From Dolomitihabitans soli (GTDB lineage Bacteria; Actinomycetota; Actinomycetes; Streptosporangiales; Streptosporangiaceae), in contig NZ_JAKNTW010000003.1 in NCBI RefSeq assembly GCF_022213955.1, positions 186,001 through 250,000 on the forward strand: 64,000 nt of DNA, in the 5' to 3' direction. Shown here in pieces: positions 16,856 to 25,733 of this stretch. Both the position numbers and the translations under genes were made by a program. The notes under the pieces were generated by a model. That model was not told the DNA's origin. It ran no database searches and saw only the letters and a list, made by a program, of their open reading frames with translations. The stretch's first letter is position 1. Each line of letters opens with the position of its first letter.

Positions 16856-17590
16856 ATGGCGCTGCGACTTGTTCAGGTGAATTTCAAAGCCCGGGACGAC
16901 TCGGCGCTCGGCCGGTTCTGGGCGGAGGCGCTCGGCTGGGGCGTTTCCAGCGAGGGACCCGGCGTGACCAACGTTGAACCCGTGGGTTTCGTGTGGCCGG
17001 ACCCCGCCGCCGTCTGCGTCGATGTCGTCACCGTCCCGGACCCCGAAACGGTGAAGTACCGCGTGCACATCGATCTCGCCACCACCTCTGCGGCCCATCA
17101 CGCGGAGTTGGTCGCGCGCCTGAAGGAGCTCGGCGCGACGCCCGCCGATGTGGGCCAGGGCGACGTCCCGTGGACGGTTATGGCCGACCCGGAGGGCAAC
17201 GTGTTCTGCGTCCTGGAGCCTCGGGAGATCTACCGGGACACCGGGCCGATCGCCGCGGTGGTGGTCGACTGCGCGGACCCGCGGGCCATGGCCCGGTTCT
17301 GGGGCGAGGCGATGGACTGGACCCTGCACGAGGTGACCGACGATCACGCGATGCTGCGCTCCGCCAAGGGGGTCGGGCCGTATCTTGAGTTCCTCCGCAC
17401 GCCCGACGTGACCGTGTGGAACCGCGTCCATCTCGACCTGCTGCCGTACCGCGGCGAGGATCAAGCGGCGGAGGTGGCCCGGCTGCAGGCCCTCGGCGCG
17501 ACGCTCGCTGACGTGGGCCAGGGCGACGTTCCGTGGAAGGTTCTGGCCGACCCGGAAGGCAACGAGTTCTGCGTCCTCGGCCCGGCCTGA
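16856..17590 (+). CDS. Double-module VOC-family protein
   Basis: The product is 244 residues from the ATG at 16856. It consists of two homologous halves, each a glyoxalase_6-like module: VQVNFKARDDSALGRFWAEAL at the start of the first and AVVVDCADPRAMARFWGEAM at the start of the second. Both halves end ADPEGN(V/E)FCVL and repeat GATxADVGQGDVPW. A fused pair of this kind folds as an internal pseudo-dimer. No catalytic metal ligands could be assigned by eye, so enzyme versus binding protein is open. It is divergent from ddl and shares the control-block region. Confidence 0.85.
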   Translation: MALRLVQVNFKARDDSALGRFWAEALGWGVSSEGPGVTNVEPVGFVWPDPAAVCVDVVTVPDPETVKYRVHIDLATTSAAHHAELVARLKELGATPADVGQGDVPWTVMADPEGNVFCVLEPREIYRDTGPIAAVVVDCADPRAMARFWGEAMDWTLHEVTDDHAMLRSAKGVGPYLEFLRTPDVTVWNRVHLDLLPYRGEDQAAEVARLQALGATLADVGQGDVPWKVLADPEGNEFCVLGPA

Positions 17591-17670
17591 CGCGGAGCAT
17601 CCCCGCCTGCGGGCCGGACAGCGGCAAGCCCCTCGACGTAGTACTTGTTTCAGACGCTGAGAGTGATCCC

Positions 17671-17906
17671 GTGATCGCCGAGCAACTCGGCCGCGAGCAC
17701 CCACTCGCCCGCCACCTGGACGACTTTCTCACCGACCAGAAGAACGCCAACGCCTACTCCCACAGCGTGCGCGCCCACTGCGGCGACCTCCTCCAGTCCA
17801 CGCCCACTGCGACGGCGAACTCGCCGACCTCACCGCCGACCCGGTCCGCGCAGTCCTCGCCGACATCAGCGAGCTGTCGGCGGCGACCCGCAAGTGCTTT
17901 TCTTAA
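17671..17906 (+). pseudogene. Tyrosine recombinase N-terminal scrap (frameshifted)
   Basis: One frame gives PLARHLDDFLTDQKNANAYS and another continues GELADLTADPVRAVLADISELSAATRK before a stop. Together they match the SAM-like N-terminal domain of tyrosine recombinases (DFLxxKxNxxT...DLTAxxIRxxLAD...SAATRKRK). A frameshift near 17800 and truncation at 17906 make it non-functional. The C-terminal scrap at 2614-3063 could be from a related but not the same gene. Confidence 0.55.
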
Positions 17907-17921
17907 TTCGCGAAATTTCAT
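17903..17921. promoter_or_regulatory. AT-rich operator-like site upstream of the first MarR/GbsR-like gene
   Basis: TTAATTCGCGAAATTTCAT is a near-palindrome in an AT-rich patch 60 bp upstream of the regulator at 17981. It resembles the site AAATTCACGAATTTCAT at 20988, upstream of the paralogous regulator and the ABC operon. Shared recognition by the two paralogues is inferred. Confidence 0.55.
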
Positions 17922-17980
17922 AACTATATAGACTGTGTAAACTCGGCCGGACCAGGCGGAGGCGACGCGGAGAGGCATGG

Positions 17981-18478
17981 ATGGCGGAGACACTCGACAC
18001 CGGCGGCGATCAGGAGACCGCAGCCACGCGGTTCCTGGAGCGCTTCGCCATGATCATGTCCGATTCCGGCTATCCCCGGATGGCGGCCCGCGTGTTCGCT
18101 GCGATCCTGGTCTCCGAGGAGGGCAGGCGCACCGCCGCCGAGCTCGCCGAACAACTACGGGTCGGGCCTCCAGCGATCTCCGGGGCGGTGAAGTACCTGA
18201 TGCAGGTCGGGATGATCACCCGCGAGCGGGATCCGGGTCAGCGCCGCGACCACTACCGCGTCGACCAGGCCGCCTGGTACAAGGCGGCCCTGTCGAGCGG
18301 TGAGGTCTACCGCCGCTTCGAAGAAGGCGCGCAGGAAGGGCTGACGGTGTTCAGCCCTGAAACGCCGGCCGGCGCACGGCTGGAGGAGATCCAGCGCTTC
18401 TTCGCCTTCCTGCGCAGCGAGGTTCCGAGGCTGATGCAGAGGTGGCAGGAGCTGAACACGGGCTCGAAGAACGGCTGA
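17981..18478 (+). CDS. MarR/GbsR-like winged-helix regulator, paralogue 1
   Basis: The protein has 165 residues. The winged helix (~25-100) includes AARVFAAILVSEEGRRTAAE, the recognition helix GPPAISGAVKYLMQVGMI and the wing RERDPGQRRDHYRV. A helical C-terminal part (~105-160, YRRFEEGAQEGL ... RLEEIQRFFAFLRSEV) should dimerise. By eye it is about two-thirds or more the same as the regulator at 21042. It converges on the ABC permease gene, whose stop abuts its own at 18478/18479. I infer it controls the ABC exporter; a duplicated regulator on each side of one transporter is unusual. Confidence 0.85.
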   Translation: MAETLDTGGDQETAATRFLERFAMIMSDSGYPRMAARVFAAILVSEEGRRTAAELAEQLRVGPPAISGAVKYLMQVGMITRERDPGQRRDHYRVDQAAWYKAALSSGEVYRRFEEGAQEGLTVFSPETPAGARLEEIQRFFAFLRSEVPRLMQRWQELNTGSKNG

Positions 18479-20068
18479 TCACACGAGGTCGCGCCTGCGC
18501 AGCCCGACGACGCCGAGCGCGGTCAGGACGGCCGCGACGACGGTCAGCCCCGCCAGTGGAGCCGTCGACATCTGCCCGAGCACGGCCCAGGGCACGTGCA
18601 CGAACGGGATGATGTTCAACACCGTCTCGTCGATCTGCCCGAGCATGCCGAACACGTCGAGCAGGATGAAGGCGATCCAGACGCCCCAACTGGCCGTCGC
18701 GAGCCGGGGAAGCAGCCCGACCAGAGCCACCGCGATCCCGGTCATCACCCACACCGCGGGCAGGTAGGCCAGGGCTCCCCCGAGCACCTGAGGGAGCCTG
18801 CCCAGATCGCCGGTGCTCAAGCCGTACCCGAGACCGGTGGCAGTGCCGAGTGCGACCAGGACGACCGCGGGACCCGCGGCGGCGATGACCAGGTGGCTGA
18901 GCGCCCAGCGGACGCGGCTCACCTGGGTCGCGAGCACGAGGTCGGCGCGCCCGGCCGACTCCTCCGATCGCAGCCGCAGCGCCGACAGCATGCCGTACGC
19001 CGCGACGATCCAGGCCAGCATGGACAGCAGGTAGTTGACGAAGAAGTCGACGGGCCTGGCGTCCTCGCCGCCCACTCTGGCGATCATCTCCATGATCTGC
19101 GGAGCGTCGATCTGGCCTTCCAGGCCGCCGGAGACGGCGCCACCGAGCGCGAGGCCGCCCACGGCGAAGCCCACGGACCACGCCACGACCTGACCGCGGT
19201 GCAACCGCCAGGCCAGGGCCAGCGGGCTGCGCAGGCCGGGCACCGCCGTGGCGGGTCCGAGCCGCGGCGGCAGCAGGCCGGCGGCGAGGTCGCGGCGGGC
19301 CGACAGCGCGCGAGCAGCGGCGACCAGCAGGGCGACGAGGCAGAGCAGCAGTGCCAGCACCCACCACTGTTCCCCCGCGAAGGGCCGCACGTGCAGCGTC
19401 CAGCCCAGCGGCGACAGCCATGACAGCCAATCCACCCCGCCCGCGTCGCCGACCGCGCGGATCAGGAAGAAGACACTGAAGACGGCCACGCCGAGACCTC
19501 TGGCGGCGACGGCGCTCTCGGTCATCTGCCCGACCGCGGCGCCGACCGCGGCGAACGTCCATCCCGCGGCGGCCAGCGAGAGGCCGAGCGCGATCGAACC
19601 TGCCGCAGGCAGCCCGCCGCTCATCAGCAGCGCCGACATCAGGACGGCGATCAGCAGGTCGGCGGCGAACACCACACCCAGCACCGCGGCCAGAGGCGCG
19701 TGCCTGCCGACCACGCCGGCGCCGAGGAGTTCGCGGCGACCCGACTCCTCCTCCACGCGGGTGTGCCGGATGACGAGCAGCATGCTCACCAAGCCCAGCA
19801 GCATCGCGCCGGAGGAGCCCACGGTCCACGCGGTCAACCCGCCGACGCTCGCATCGAAGACGAGGCCGCGGGTGGCCAGCTGCGCGGGATTGGCCATTGC
19901 CTCCTCGGCCACCGACCGCAGGGACTCGGCGGTCGGGTACAGCGCGACGGTGCTGTTGGCGATGCTCGTCGGGAAGACGGCGGCCAGCAGACCCCAGACG
20001 GGCAGGATCAGGCGGTCGCGGCGGACGATGAGGCGGGCGAGAGTGCCCGCTCCGGTCAGCGCGCTCAT
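18479..20068 (-). CDS. ABC-2-type exporter permease, double-length
   Basis: The product is 529 residues from the ATG at 20068, which overlaps the ATPase stop as ATGA. It has about twelve predicted membrane helices in two similar halves, starting [20 protein letters not shown] and, after a central cytoplasmic loop, [20 protein letters not shown]. This matches the fused two-module ABC-2 permeases common in actinomycetes for drug or antibiotic export (TipA/anthracycline-type exporters). It would work with the ATPase encoded just upstream. The substrate is unknown. Confidence 0.87.
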   Translation of the reverse strand: MSALTGAGTLARLIVRRDRLILPVWGLLAAVFPTSIANSTVALYPTAESLRSVAEEAMANPAQLATRGLVFDASVGGLTAWTVGSSGAMLLGLVSMLLVIRHTRVEEESGRRELLGAGVVGRHAPLAAVLGVVFAADLLIAVLMSALLMSGGLPAAGSIALGLSLAAAGWTFAAVGAAVGQMTESAVAARGLGVAVFSVFFLIRAVGDAGGVDWLSWLSPLGWTLHVRPFAGEQWWVLALLLCLVALLVAAARALSARRDLAAGLLPPRLGPATAVPGLRSPLALAWRLHRGQVVAWSVGFAVGGLALGGAVSGGLEGQIDAPQIMEMIARVGGEDARPVDFFVNYLLSMLAWIVAAYGMLSALRLRSEESAGRADLVLATQVSRVRWALSHLVIAAAGPAVVLVALGTATGLGYGLSTGDLGRLPQVLGGALAYLPAVWVMTGIAVALVGLLPRLATASWGVWIAFILLDVFGMLGQIDETVLNIIPFVHVPWAVLGQMSTAPLAGLTVVAAVLTALGVVGLRRRDLV

Positions 20069-20970
20069 CGGGCCACCTCGTGCTGCGGCGCCGTACGGTA
20101 GTGGCGCATGAAGAGGTCCTCGAGCGTGGGCGGGGCGGCGGTCACGTTGCGCAGACCCAGTGCGGCCAGACGGCCGAACAACTCGTCGAGGTGCGCGGGC
20201 TCGACCTGGCAGCTCACCCGGTTGCCCTCGACGCGCAGGTCGTGGATGCCGGGCAGGCCGGTGAGCCCGTCCGGCTCGTGGGCCAGCTCCGCTGTGACCG
20301 AGGTGCGGGTGAGGTGGCGGAGCTCGACCAGGGTGCCGGTCTCGACGACGCTGCCGCCGCGGATGATGCTCACCCGGTCGCACAGGGCCTCCACCTCGGA
20401 CAGGATGTGGCTCGACAGCAGCACGGTGCGGCCACGCGCCTTCTCCTCGGCCACGCAGTCCCTGAACACCGCCTCCATCAGCGGGTCCAGGCCGGAGGTC
20501 GGCTCGTCGAGGATGAGCAGCTCCACATCCGAGGCGAGCGCCGCGACCAGGGCGACCTTCTGCCGGTTGCCCTTGGAGTAGGCGCGGCCCTTCTTGCGCG
20601 GGTCGAGCTCGAACCGCTCGAGCAGGCTCGACCTGCGCTGCGCGTCGATCCCGCCGCGCAGCCGTCCCAGCAGGTCGATCACCTCGCCGCCGGACAGGTT
20701 GGGCCACAGCGTCACGTCGCCGGGCACGTAGGCCAGGCGGCGGTGCAAGTCGGTGGCGTCGTCCCAGGGGTCGCCGCCCAGGAGGCTCGCCTTGCCGGAG
20801 TCCGCACGCATCAGGCCGAGCAGGATTCGGATGGTCGTGGATTTCCCGGCGCCGTTCGGGCCGAGGAAGCCGTGCACCTCGCCGGTGCCGACGGTTAAGT
20901 CGAGACCGTCGAGCGCACGTGTCCGGCCGAACGTCTTGACCAGGCCGGACACGGAAATCGCGTTCGTCAT
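20065..20970 (-). CDS. ABC transporter ATP-binding protein (ABC-2/drug exporter type)
   Basis: The product is 301 residues from the ATG at 20970 (a TTG nine bases upstream is possible). Walker A is [16 protein letters not shown], the signature motif is [14 protein letters not shown], Walker B is [12 protein letters not shown], and the H-loop is LLSSHIL. A C-terminal extension of ~80 residues ([20 protein letters not shown]) is typical of DrrA-like exporters. The signature starts SKGN rather than LSGGQ, as is usual in this subgroup. It forms an operon with the permease and is divergent from the second regulator, with an AAATTC-N2-GAATTT palindrome between them. Confidence 0.92.
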   Translation of the reverse strand: MTNAISVSGLVKTFGRTRALDGLDLTVGTGEVHGFLGPNGAGKSTTIRILLGLMRADSGKASLLGGDPWDDATDLHRRLAYVPGDVTLWPNLSGGEVIDLLGRLRGGIDAQRRSSLLERFELDPRKKGRAYSKGNRQKVALVAALASDVELLILDEPTSGLDPLMEAVFRDCVAEEKARGRTVLLSSHILSEVEALCDRVSIIRGGSVVETGTLVELRHLTRTSVTAELAHEPDGLTGLPGIHDLRVEGNRVSCQVEPAHLDELFGRLAALGLRNVTAAPPTLEDLFMRHYRTAPQHEVAR

Positions 20971-20987
20971 GAGTCTCAAGCTACACT

Positions 20988-21001
20988 AAATTCACGAATT
21001 T
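20988..21001. promoter_or_regulatory. Palindromic operator between ABC operon and regulator 2
   Basis: AAATTC and GAATTT are perfect 6-bp arms around two bases. The site is 18 bp from the ATPase start and 41 bp from the regulator start. A related AT-rich site lies at 17903, before the paralogous regulator. Confidence 0.65.
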
Positions 21002-21041
21002 CATGAAGTCTCAGAATTGAATGCGGCCTGGGAGGCGAAGA

Positions 21042-21506
21042 ATGACGACAGACGAGCGGTGGTTCCTGGAGCATTTCGCCATGATCATGTCGGGATCGGG
21101 TTACCCTCGGATGGCCGCGCGCGTGTTCTCCGCGATCTTGCTTTCCGAGGAGGGACGGCGTACGGCCGGCGAACTCGCCGAGGTGCTCGACGCGGGCCCG
21201 CCGGCCATCTCGGGCGCGGTGAAGTACCTCACCCAGGTGGGCATGGTCATCCGCGAGCGAGCTCCAGGACAGCGGCGCGATCATTACCGAATCCACGAGT
21301 CGGCGTGGTACGGCGCGCTGGGACCGGCCAACGAGGTCTTCCGCCGCTTCGAGGAGGGAGCCCGCGAGGGCGTGGCGGTGTTCGGCGCCGACACCCCGAT
21401 CGGCGCCCGGCTGGAGGAGACCCGGAGCTTCTTCGCCTACCTCGGCGCAGAGGTCCCCAGGATGCTGCGCACATGGAGTGAGATGCCGGCCGGCCTCGAG
21501 TCCTGA
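21042..21506 (+). CDS. MarR/GbsR-like winged-helix regulator, paralogue 2
   Basis: The product is 154 residues from the ATG at 21042, preceded by GGGAGG. It shares long exact stretches with the regulator at 17981, such as SGYPRMAARVF, GPPAISGAVKYL and PGQRRDHYR. The same winged helix and C-terminal dimerisation helices are present. It is divergent from the ABC operon across a palindrome, the normal position for its repressor. The recognition helices of the two paralogues are virtually unchanged, so they may compete for, or heterodimerise at, the same operators. Confidence 0.87.
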   Translation: MTTDERWFLEHFAMIMSGSGYPRMAARVFSAILLSEEGRRTAGELAEVLDAGPPAISGAVKYLTQVGMVIRERAPGQRRDHYRIHESAWYGALGPANEVFRRFEEGAREGVAVFGADTPIGARLEETRSFFAYLGAEVPRMLRTWSEMPAGLES

Positions 21507-21573
21507 CATCGCGAGTGCCGACGCACCCCGCTACCGTCGAGCAGTCCCGTCGGGCAACCAGGGGTGCTCGGGA

Positions 21574-22446
21574 TCAGGTGCGGCGTGCGGCCCATACGGC
21601 GCGCACTGTGCGCACCGCCAGGTCGTCGCGGCGCAGGATGCTGCGCGGGCTACCGGTTTCCAGGAGCTGGTCGAGCGCGGTGAGGTCCTCGGGGGAGAGC
21701 TCGGTGGCGGCGGCGTTGCGGATGCGTTGCAGGCCGACGAGGGCGTAGCGGCCGATCGCTTCGCTGCGGGAGCCCTCGATGTTCACGGCGATGGTGCGTT
21801 CACTCTCGACCGTAAAGCCGGCGGCGGTCAGCATCGGGCCCCAGTCGGCGCCGCGGTGGGGCATGTTCTCGGCGTGGACGCGGTCGGTCACGGCATGGCA
21901 GCGCTCTTCCAGGCCGGGCCGGTCCTCGGGGGCGCTCTCGGGCAGGAAGCGGGGGAAGCCGGCCAGCTCGACGACGGCGAACAGGCCGTCGGGGGCGAGC
22001 ACTTCATGGACGTTGCGCAGTGCGCGATCGGGGTGGGCCATGTGATGCATCGAGGCCGATGCCCACACCAGGTCCGGTGAGCCGAGGTCGGGCCAGGCGG
22101 GGTCGTCGAGGTCGGCCTGCACGGTGCGAACGCGCTCCTCCACGCCACGGGCGCATGCCTTGGCGCGCAGACGCTGAAGGTGTCCGGCGGATGTGTCGAC
22201 GGCGGTGACGTGCGCGTCGGGGAAGCGGTCGAGGAGGGCGAAGGTGCCCGCGCCCGTGCCGCAGCCCAGATCCACGATCTGACGCGGGCTTGTCTTCAGT
22301 GGCAGCCATGCGGTGATGGAGGCTATGTGTTCGGCGAGGACCTCGGCGTCCAGGTCGAGGATTTCCGCCTGGACGTCGGCGTCGTGCTCCTGGTGGCGTT
22401 CGTGCTGAACGCCGTGGTGGTGGGTGTGCGGGTGCGTCTGGTTCAT
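21574..22446 (-). CDS. Class I SAM-dependent methyltransferase with His-rich N-terminus
   Basis: The protein has 290 residues. Motif I is VDLGCGTGAGTFALL, motif II VTAVDTSAGHL, motif post-II VQADLDDP, and motif IV DLVWASASMHHM, so S-adenosylmethionine binding is clear. The first 20 residues (MNQTHPHTHHHGVQHERHQ) are very His-rich and may bind metal. A clear GGAGG precedes the ATG. The motif CGTATGC(GG)CATGA 24 bp upstream recurs at the start of the neighbouring XRE-cupin gene, suggesting shared control. The substrate is unknown. Confidence 0.88.
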   Translation of the reverse strand: MNQTHPHTHHHGVQHERHQEHDADVQAEILDLDAEVLAEHIASITAWLPLKTSPRQIVDLGCGTGAGTFALLDRFPDAHVTAVDTSAGHLQRLRAKACARGVEERVRTVQADLDDPAWPDLGSPDLVWASASMHHMAHPDRALRNVHEVLAPDGLFAVVELAGFPRFLPESAPEDRPGLEERCHAVTDRVHAENMPHRGADWGPMLTAAGFTVESERTIAVNIEGSRSEAIGRYALVGLQRIRNAAATELSPEDLTALDQLLETGSPRSILRRDDLAVRTVRAVWAARRT

Positions 22447-22552
22447 GCCTCCACAGTAGGACCGTCATGCGTATGCGGCATGAAGATTTGCTGTTAAAGC
22501 AAGGCAATGGCCGGATGCGCTGCCCTTCGCGCAAGATGTCCGGCCCGCGCAG

Positions 22553-23155
22553 TCATTCACGGGTGCCCTGCGCGTCGTAGTCGCTGCCCTCTCGCTGGTG
22601 GCCGCGGCGGGCGTCGCGGTCGAAGATGCCCAGGATCTCGCAGGGTCTACCCTCGGCGCCGATCGCGTGCGGCATCATCGTGGGGAACTCGGCGGCCTGG
22701 TTGGTCTCGATGCGGAAGCGGCGGTGACCGAGCATGAGGACCGCGGTGCCGGACAGGACGACGAGCCATTCGCGTCCGGGGTGGGCGCGCATGCGCGCGG
22801 AATTCTCGGGCGGCGGTTCGGTCATGCGCTGGCGCACCACGCTCATGCCGGGATCGCCCTTTATGGGCCAGCGCATCAGGCTGCGGGCGCCATCGATCAT
22901 CGGGCTGGTGACAATGTCGTCGGCGGCGGTCTCCACGAGCTGATCCAGCGTGGTGTCCAGGGCCCGGGCGAGGGTGACCAGCTGATCCAGGGCGAGGCGG
23001 CGCTGACCGTTCTCGATGCGGCTCAGCGAGGACTGGCTGAGGTGGGCGCGGGTGGCCAGCTCTTCCAGGGACCAGCCCTGCGCCACCCGCAGGGCGCGGA
23101 TGCGTATACGTACAAGGCTGTCCAGCTCATCATCTTCTTGCGTCATGAGCAACAT
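22553..23155 (-). CDS. XRE-family regulator with C-terminal cupin domain
   Basis: The product is ~200 residues; I take the ATG at 23155, with 23146 (MTQEDD) equally possible. The helix-turn-helix at ~15-70 (LRVAQGWSLEEL ... LSQSSLSRIENGQRRLALDQL) is followed by a cupin barrel at ~105-185 (HPGREWLVVLSGTAVLMLGH). Such HTH-cupin proteins sense small molecules and often repress their own promoter. No ribosome-binding site is visible and the shared CGTATGC-CATGA motif ends at the start codon, so autoregulation through a leaderless promoter is possible. The methyltransferase downstream on the same strand carries the same motif. Confidence 0.87.
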   Translation of the reverse strand: MLLMTQEDDELDSLVRIRIRALRVAQGWSLEELATRAHLSQSSLSRIENGQRRLALDQLVTLARALDTTLDQLVETAADDIVTSPMIDGARSLMRWPIKGDPGMSVVRQRMTEPPPENSARMRAHPGREWLVVLSGTAVLMLGHRRFRIETNQAAEFPTMMPHAIGAEGRPCEILGIFDRDARRGHQREGSDYDAQGTRE

Positions 23156-23395
23156 CGTATGCCCATGATGCAAGGCGGGGGGTTAGCGTCCTGGATGATC
23201 GAGAGTGTGTCGTACCGCCGACCCTCGCGCCGGGGCCGGCTCCGAGCATCACGCAGTGCTGCATGTCCGTTCGCCGTGGCTGTACGAGAACAGGGCCGAA
23301 CGCGCGAGCCCGCCAGTAGATCGGACCACCACGATCGGGATCATTGGTTAAGGAAGTACTTGACTATAAATGTGTGCCGACTCATAGTTAAGAAC

Positions 23396-23746
23396 ATGCC
23401 TAACTATGGCGGGTCGCTGGACCGGGTGTTCCAGGCGCTGGCGGATAGAACGCGCCGGGCGATGGTGCAGCGCCTGATCCGCGGGCCGGTGCCGGTCAGC
23501 GAACTGGCCAGGCCACTGGAGATGTCGCTACCGGCGGTCATGCAGCACATCCAGGTGCTGGAAGCGTGCGGGCTGGTCAGATCCGAGAAGATCGGCCGCG
23601 TCCGCACCTGCCGCATCGAGCCGGACGTACTGCGGACGGCCGAGGACTGGCTTGCCGAGCAGCGCACGTCCTGGGAACGGCGCCTGGACCAGCTCGGCGA
23701 CTACCTGCTCGATGATCCCGGCACACCGGAGCAAGGGAGCTTGTGA
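23396..23746 (+). CDS. ArsR-family regulator (SRPBCC-linked)
   Basis: The protein has 116 residues. The winged helix reads VFQALADRTRRAMVQRLIRG, then recognition helix MSLPAVMQHIQVLEACGLV and wing SEKIGRVRTCRI. The tail LAEQRTSWERRLDQLGDYL is typical of ArsR regulators paired with AHSA1/SRPBCC proteins. The stop (TGA) overlaps the next gene's ATG by one base (TGATG). An AT-rich stretch with the half-sites CTTGACTATAA and CATAGTTAAG just upstream looks like the promoter/operator. It probably represses the whole 23.4-25.4 kb operon. Confidence 0.9.
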   Translation: MPNYGGSLDRVFQALADRTRRAMVQRLIRGPVPVSELARPLEMSLPAVMQHIQVLEACGLVRSEKIGRVRTCRIEPDVLRTAEDWLAEQRTSWERRLDQLGDYLLDDPGTPEQGSL

Positions 23747-24201
23747 TGATCGACCGTTCTGTCACGCACGCCACGTTCGCCCTCGAACGCCTCTACCCGG
23801 CCACGGCGGCCCGGGTGTTCGCGGCATGGGCCAACCCGAAGGCGAAGGCCCGCTGGTTCTCCACCCCCGATGCGGACCATGAACTGGACTTCCGGGTCGG
23901 GGGTCGGGAGGTCAACCGCAGCCACCTGGACAGCGGCCTGTCGATGACGTTTGAGTCGTTGTACCGCGACATCGTCCAGGACGAGCGCATCGTCTACACC
24001 TCCATGTTGCACGTGGGAGACGACCTGGCGACGGCGTCGCTGACGACCGTGGCGTTCTGCCCGGCCGATGGGGGCACGCAGCTGGTCCTCACCGAGCAGG
24101 GCGCCTTCCTCGATGGCCGGGAGGAGCCCTCCTGGCGGAAGCACGGCACCGGCGACTGGCTTGACGCGCTGGGCGTCGAGCTGGGTGCGGGAGGGGCATG
24201 A
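23746..24201 (+). CDS. SRPBCC/AHSA1-domain protein
   Basis: The product is 151 residues from the ATG at 23746, with AGGGAG seven bases upstream (a GTG three bases earlier is possible). It has the START/AHSA1 pattern: LERLYPATAARVFAAWANP, KARWFSTPDADHELDFRVGG, and a C-terminal helix RKHGTGDWLDALGVEL. Proteins of this family bind hydrophobic ligands in a deep pocket. It is coupled to the ArsR gene and followed at once by a broken transporter gene, so it probably belongs to a ligand response or export operon. Confidence 0.88.
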   Translation: MIDRSVTHATFALERLYPATAARVFAAWANPKAKARWFSTPDADHELDFRVGGREVNRSHLDSGLSMTFESLYRDIVQDERIVYTSMLHVGDDLATASLTTVAFCPADGGTQLVLTEQGAFLDGREEPSWRKHGTGDWLDALGVELGAGGA

Positions 24202-24902
24202 GTGAGCCCGCGGGCGGCCGCCTTGAGGTGGCGGGTGCTGGTGTTGCTGGGCACGGCGTTCTTCATGACCATCCTGGACGGGACCAGCTTGCTCACCGCC
24301 CTGCCGGCCATCGAGCGGGAGTTTCGGGCGCACGGCACCGCCGTCCAGTGGGCGGTCACGGCCTACGCGCTGGCCTTTGCGGGCCTGCTGCTGCTGTGCG
24401 GCCGCGCCGCGGATCTGCTCGGCCGCCGCAGGGTCTTCCTGGCCGGAATGTCGCTGCGCGTGTTGGCCTCGTTGGGATGCGGGTTCGCCCCGACGGTCGA
24501 AGCCCTGGTCGCGGCCCGCGCTTTGCAGGGTGTGTCGGCCGCCATCATCGCCCCCGCAGCCTTGTCCATGGTGATGAACGCCTTCGCCGAAGGCAGCGAG
24601 CGGAACAGGGCACTGGGAATCTGGGGTGGGATCGGAGGGTTCGGTGCCACCGCCGGGCTGCTGCTGGGCGGCCTGACGCCGCGCATGCACCCACGCCTGG
24701 GATCGCCGCGCCGCAGACGCTGCTTCCGGGTCATCAGGCCGCGTTCGGCGTGGTCGGCCTCGTCGCGGCACTGGGCCTGGTCATCGCTCTGGCCATGCTC
24801 GGCAAGCGATCGGCACCGGTCACCAAAGAGACCGCGGCGCCTCCCGTTGACCAGACCGCATTCCCGCCTGACCCATTGAGGAGCTTCCATGTCCGACTGT
24901 GA
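24202..24902 (+). pseudogene. MFS transporter, internal deletion and frameshift
   Basis: The GTG at 24202 directly follows the SRPBCC stop. The first ~155 codons encode a normal MFS N-terminal half (ALRWRVLVLLGTAFFMTILD ... CGRAADLLGRRRVF ... SERNRALGIWGGIGGFGA). After LLLGGLTP the frame breaks. Another frame then gives LLPGHQAAFGVVGLVAALGL and VIALAMLGKRSAPV, the last helix and tail of the same type of transporter. About 250 codons are therefore missing. The remnant still lies between intact operon genes, and its tail overlaps the start of the PPOX gene. Confidence 0.75.
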
Positions 24903-25407
24903 CCCGGTCGCCGAGATCGGCCCCTTCAGCGACTCCGGCGCCGACGTGATCCCCTGGCCGATCGCACTGCGTGAGCTGGAGCAGGCGCGACTGTTCTGGC
25001 TGTCCACCGTCCGCCCCGACGGCCGACCCCACGTGACACCGTTGCTGGCCATCTGGACCGGCGGCGCCCTGTACTTCGCTACCGGCGACCAAGAGCGCAA
25101 GACGCGTAACCTCCACTCCAACGACCACTGCGTCATGACGACCGGCACGAACGTCCTCGACGGTATCGACATCACCATCGAGGGACGTGCCGAGTTGGTG
25201 TGCGACCCGGCTGAACGCAGCACCACCGCCGACGCCTACGAGAGCAAGTACGGCGACCTCCTGACCAGCTCGGACGGCACCTGGCATGGCCTCGGTGACA
25301 CCATCCGCTCCGGCAAGGTTCTGCTGTACCGCATCGATCCGGAGGTCGGATTCGCTTTCGGCAAGGGCGAGACGTACAGCCAGATCCGCTACCGCTTCCA
25401 GCGCTGA
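24889..25407 (+). CDS. Pyridoxamine 5'-phosphate oxidase-like split-barrel protein
   Basis: The protein has 172 residues. The split-barrel core reads ARLFWLSTVRPDGRPHVTPL followed by LAIWTGGALYFATGDQERKTRNL, then CVMTTGTNVLDGIDITIEGR. This matches FMN- or F420-binding pyridoxamine-oxidase-like proteins. The ATG is preceded by GAGGAGC and lies inside the tail of the broken MFS gene, so it was the last gene of the ArsR-SRPBCC-MFS operon. The cofactor and substrate cannot be told from the sequence alone. Confidence 0.87.
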   Translation: MSDCDPVAEIGPFSDSGADVIPWPIALRELEQARLFWLSTVRPDGRPHVTPLLAIWTGGALYFATGDQERKTRNLHSNDHCVMTTGTNVLDGIDITIEGRAELVCDPAERSTTADAYESKYGDLLTSSDGTWHGLGDTIRSGKVLLYRIDPEVGFAFGKGETYSQIRYRFQR

Positions 25408-25704
25408 CCGTTGATTCCGCGGCCGCGTGTCAGGCGGCCGAGCACCGGCCACCGTCGCAGAATGAGGATGTCGGGCTCGCTCTCGCGCATCCAGCACGAC
25501 GTGCACAGACCGCTCTGAGTTCCCAGCGGATCGGACGGGTCAGCGCCGGGGTCAGCTGCGGGTAGGCGTCCCGGGCAGCGGAGCGAACGGCACCCGCGGC
25601 TCCAGATCGAGGCGGGTGGAGGGCTGGTCGGGGCGGGGTGAGCGCAGAGCGCGGGGGATAGGTCCGAGAAGGATCGTCTGCAACAAAACCATCTGCTAAG
25701 GTCG
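25408..25704. other. Intergenic stretch without a gene
   Basis: No frame with a family signature was found between the PPOX stop and the promoter of the EmrB-type exporter. The last 50 bases are less GC-rich (gcaacaaaaccatctgctaa) and probably hold the exporter's promoter. Confidence 0.5.
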
Positions 25705-25727
25705 CTCCTGTTCCTCTTGGACAGGAG
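25705..25727 (+). promoter_or_regulatory. Hairpin that would sequester the exporter's ribosome-binding site
   Basis: CTCCTGT and ACAGGAG are perfect 7-bp arms around a 9-base loop. The second arm contains the AGGAG ribosome-binding site of the MFS exporter, whose ATG is at 25734. The repeat could act in RNA by hiding the site, or in DNA as an operator. Confidence 0.5.
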
Positions 25728-25733
25728 ATGGTC

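Noticed and set aside
23396-25407. Biosynthetic gene cluster around ArsR-SRPBCC-PPOX
   Set aside because: No PKS, NRPS, terpene or RiPP core gene is present; the genes fit a detoxification or export operon.
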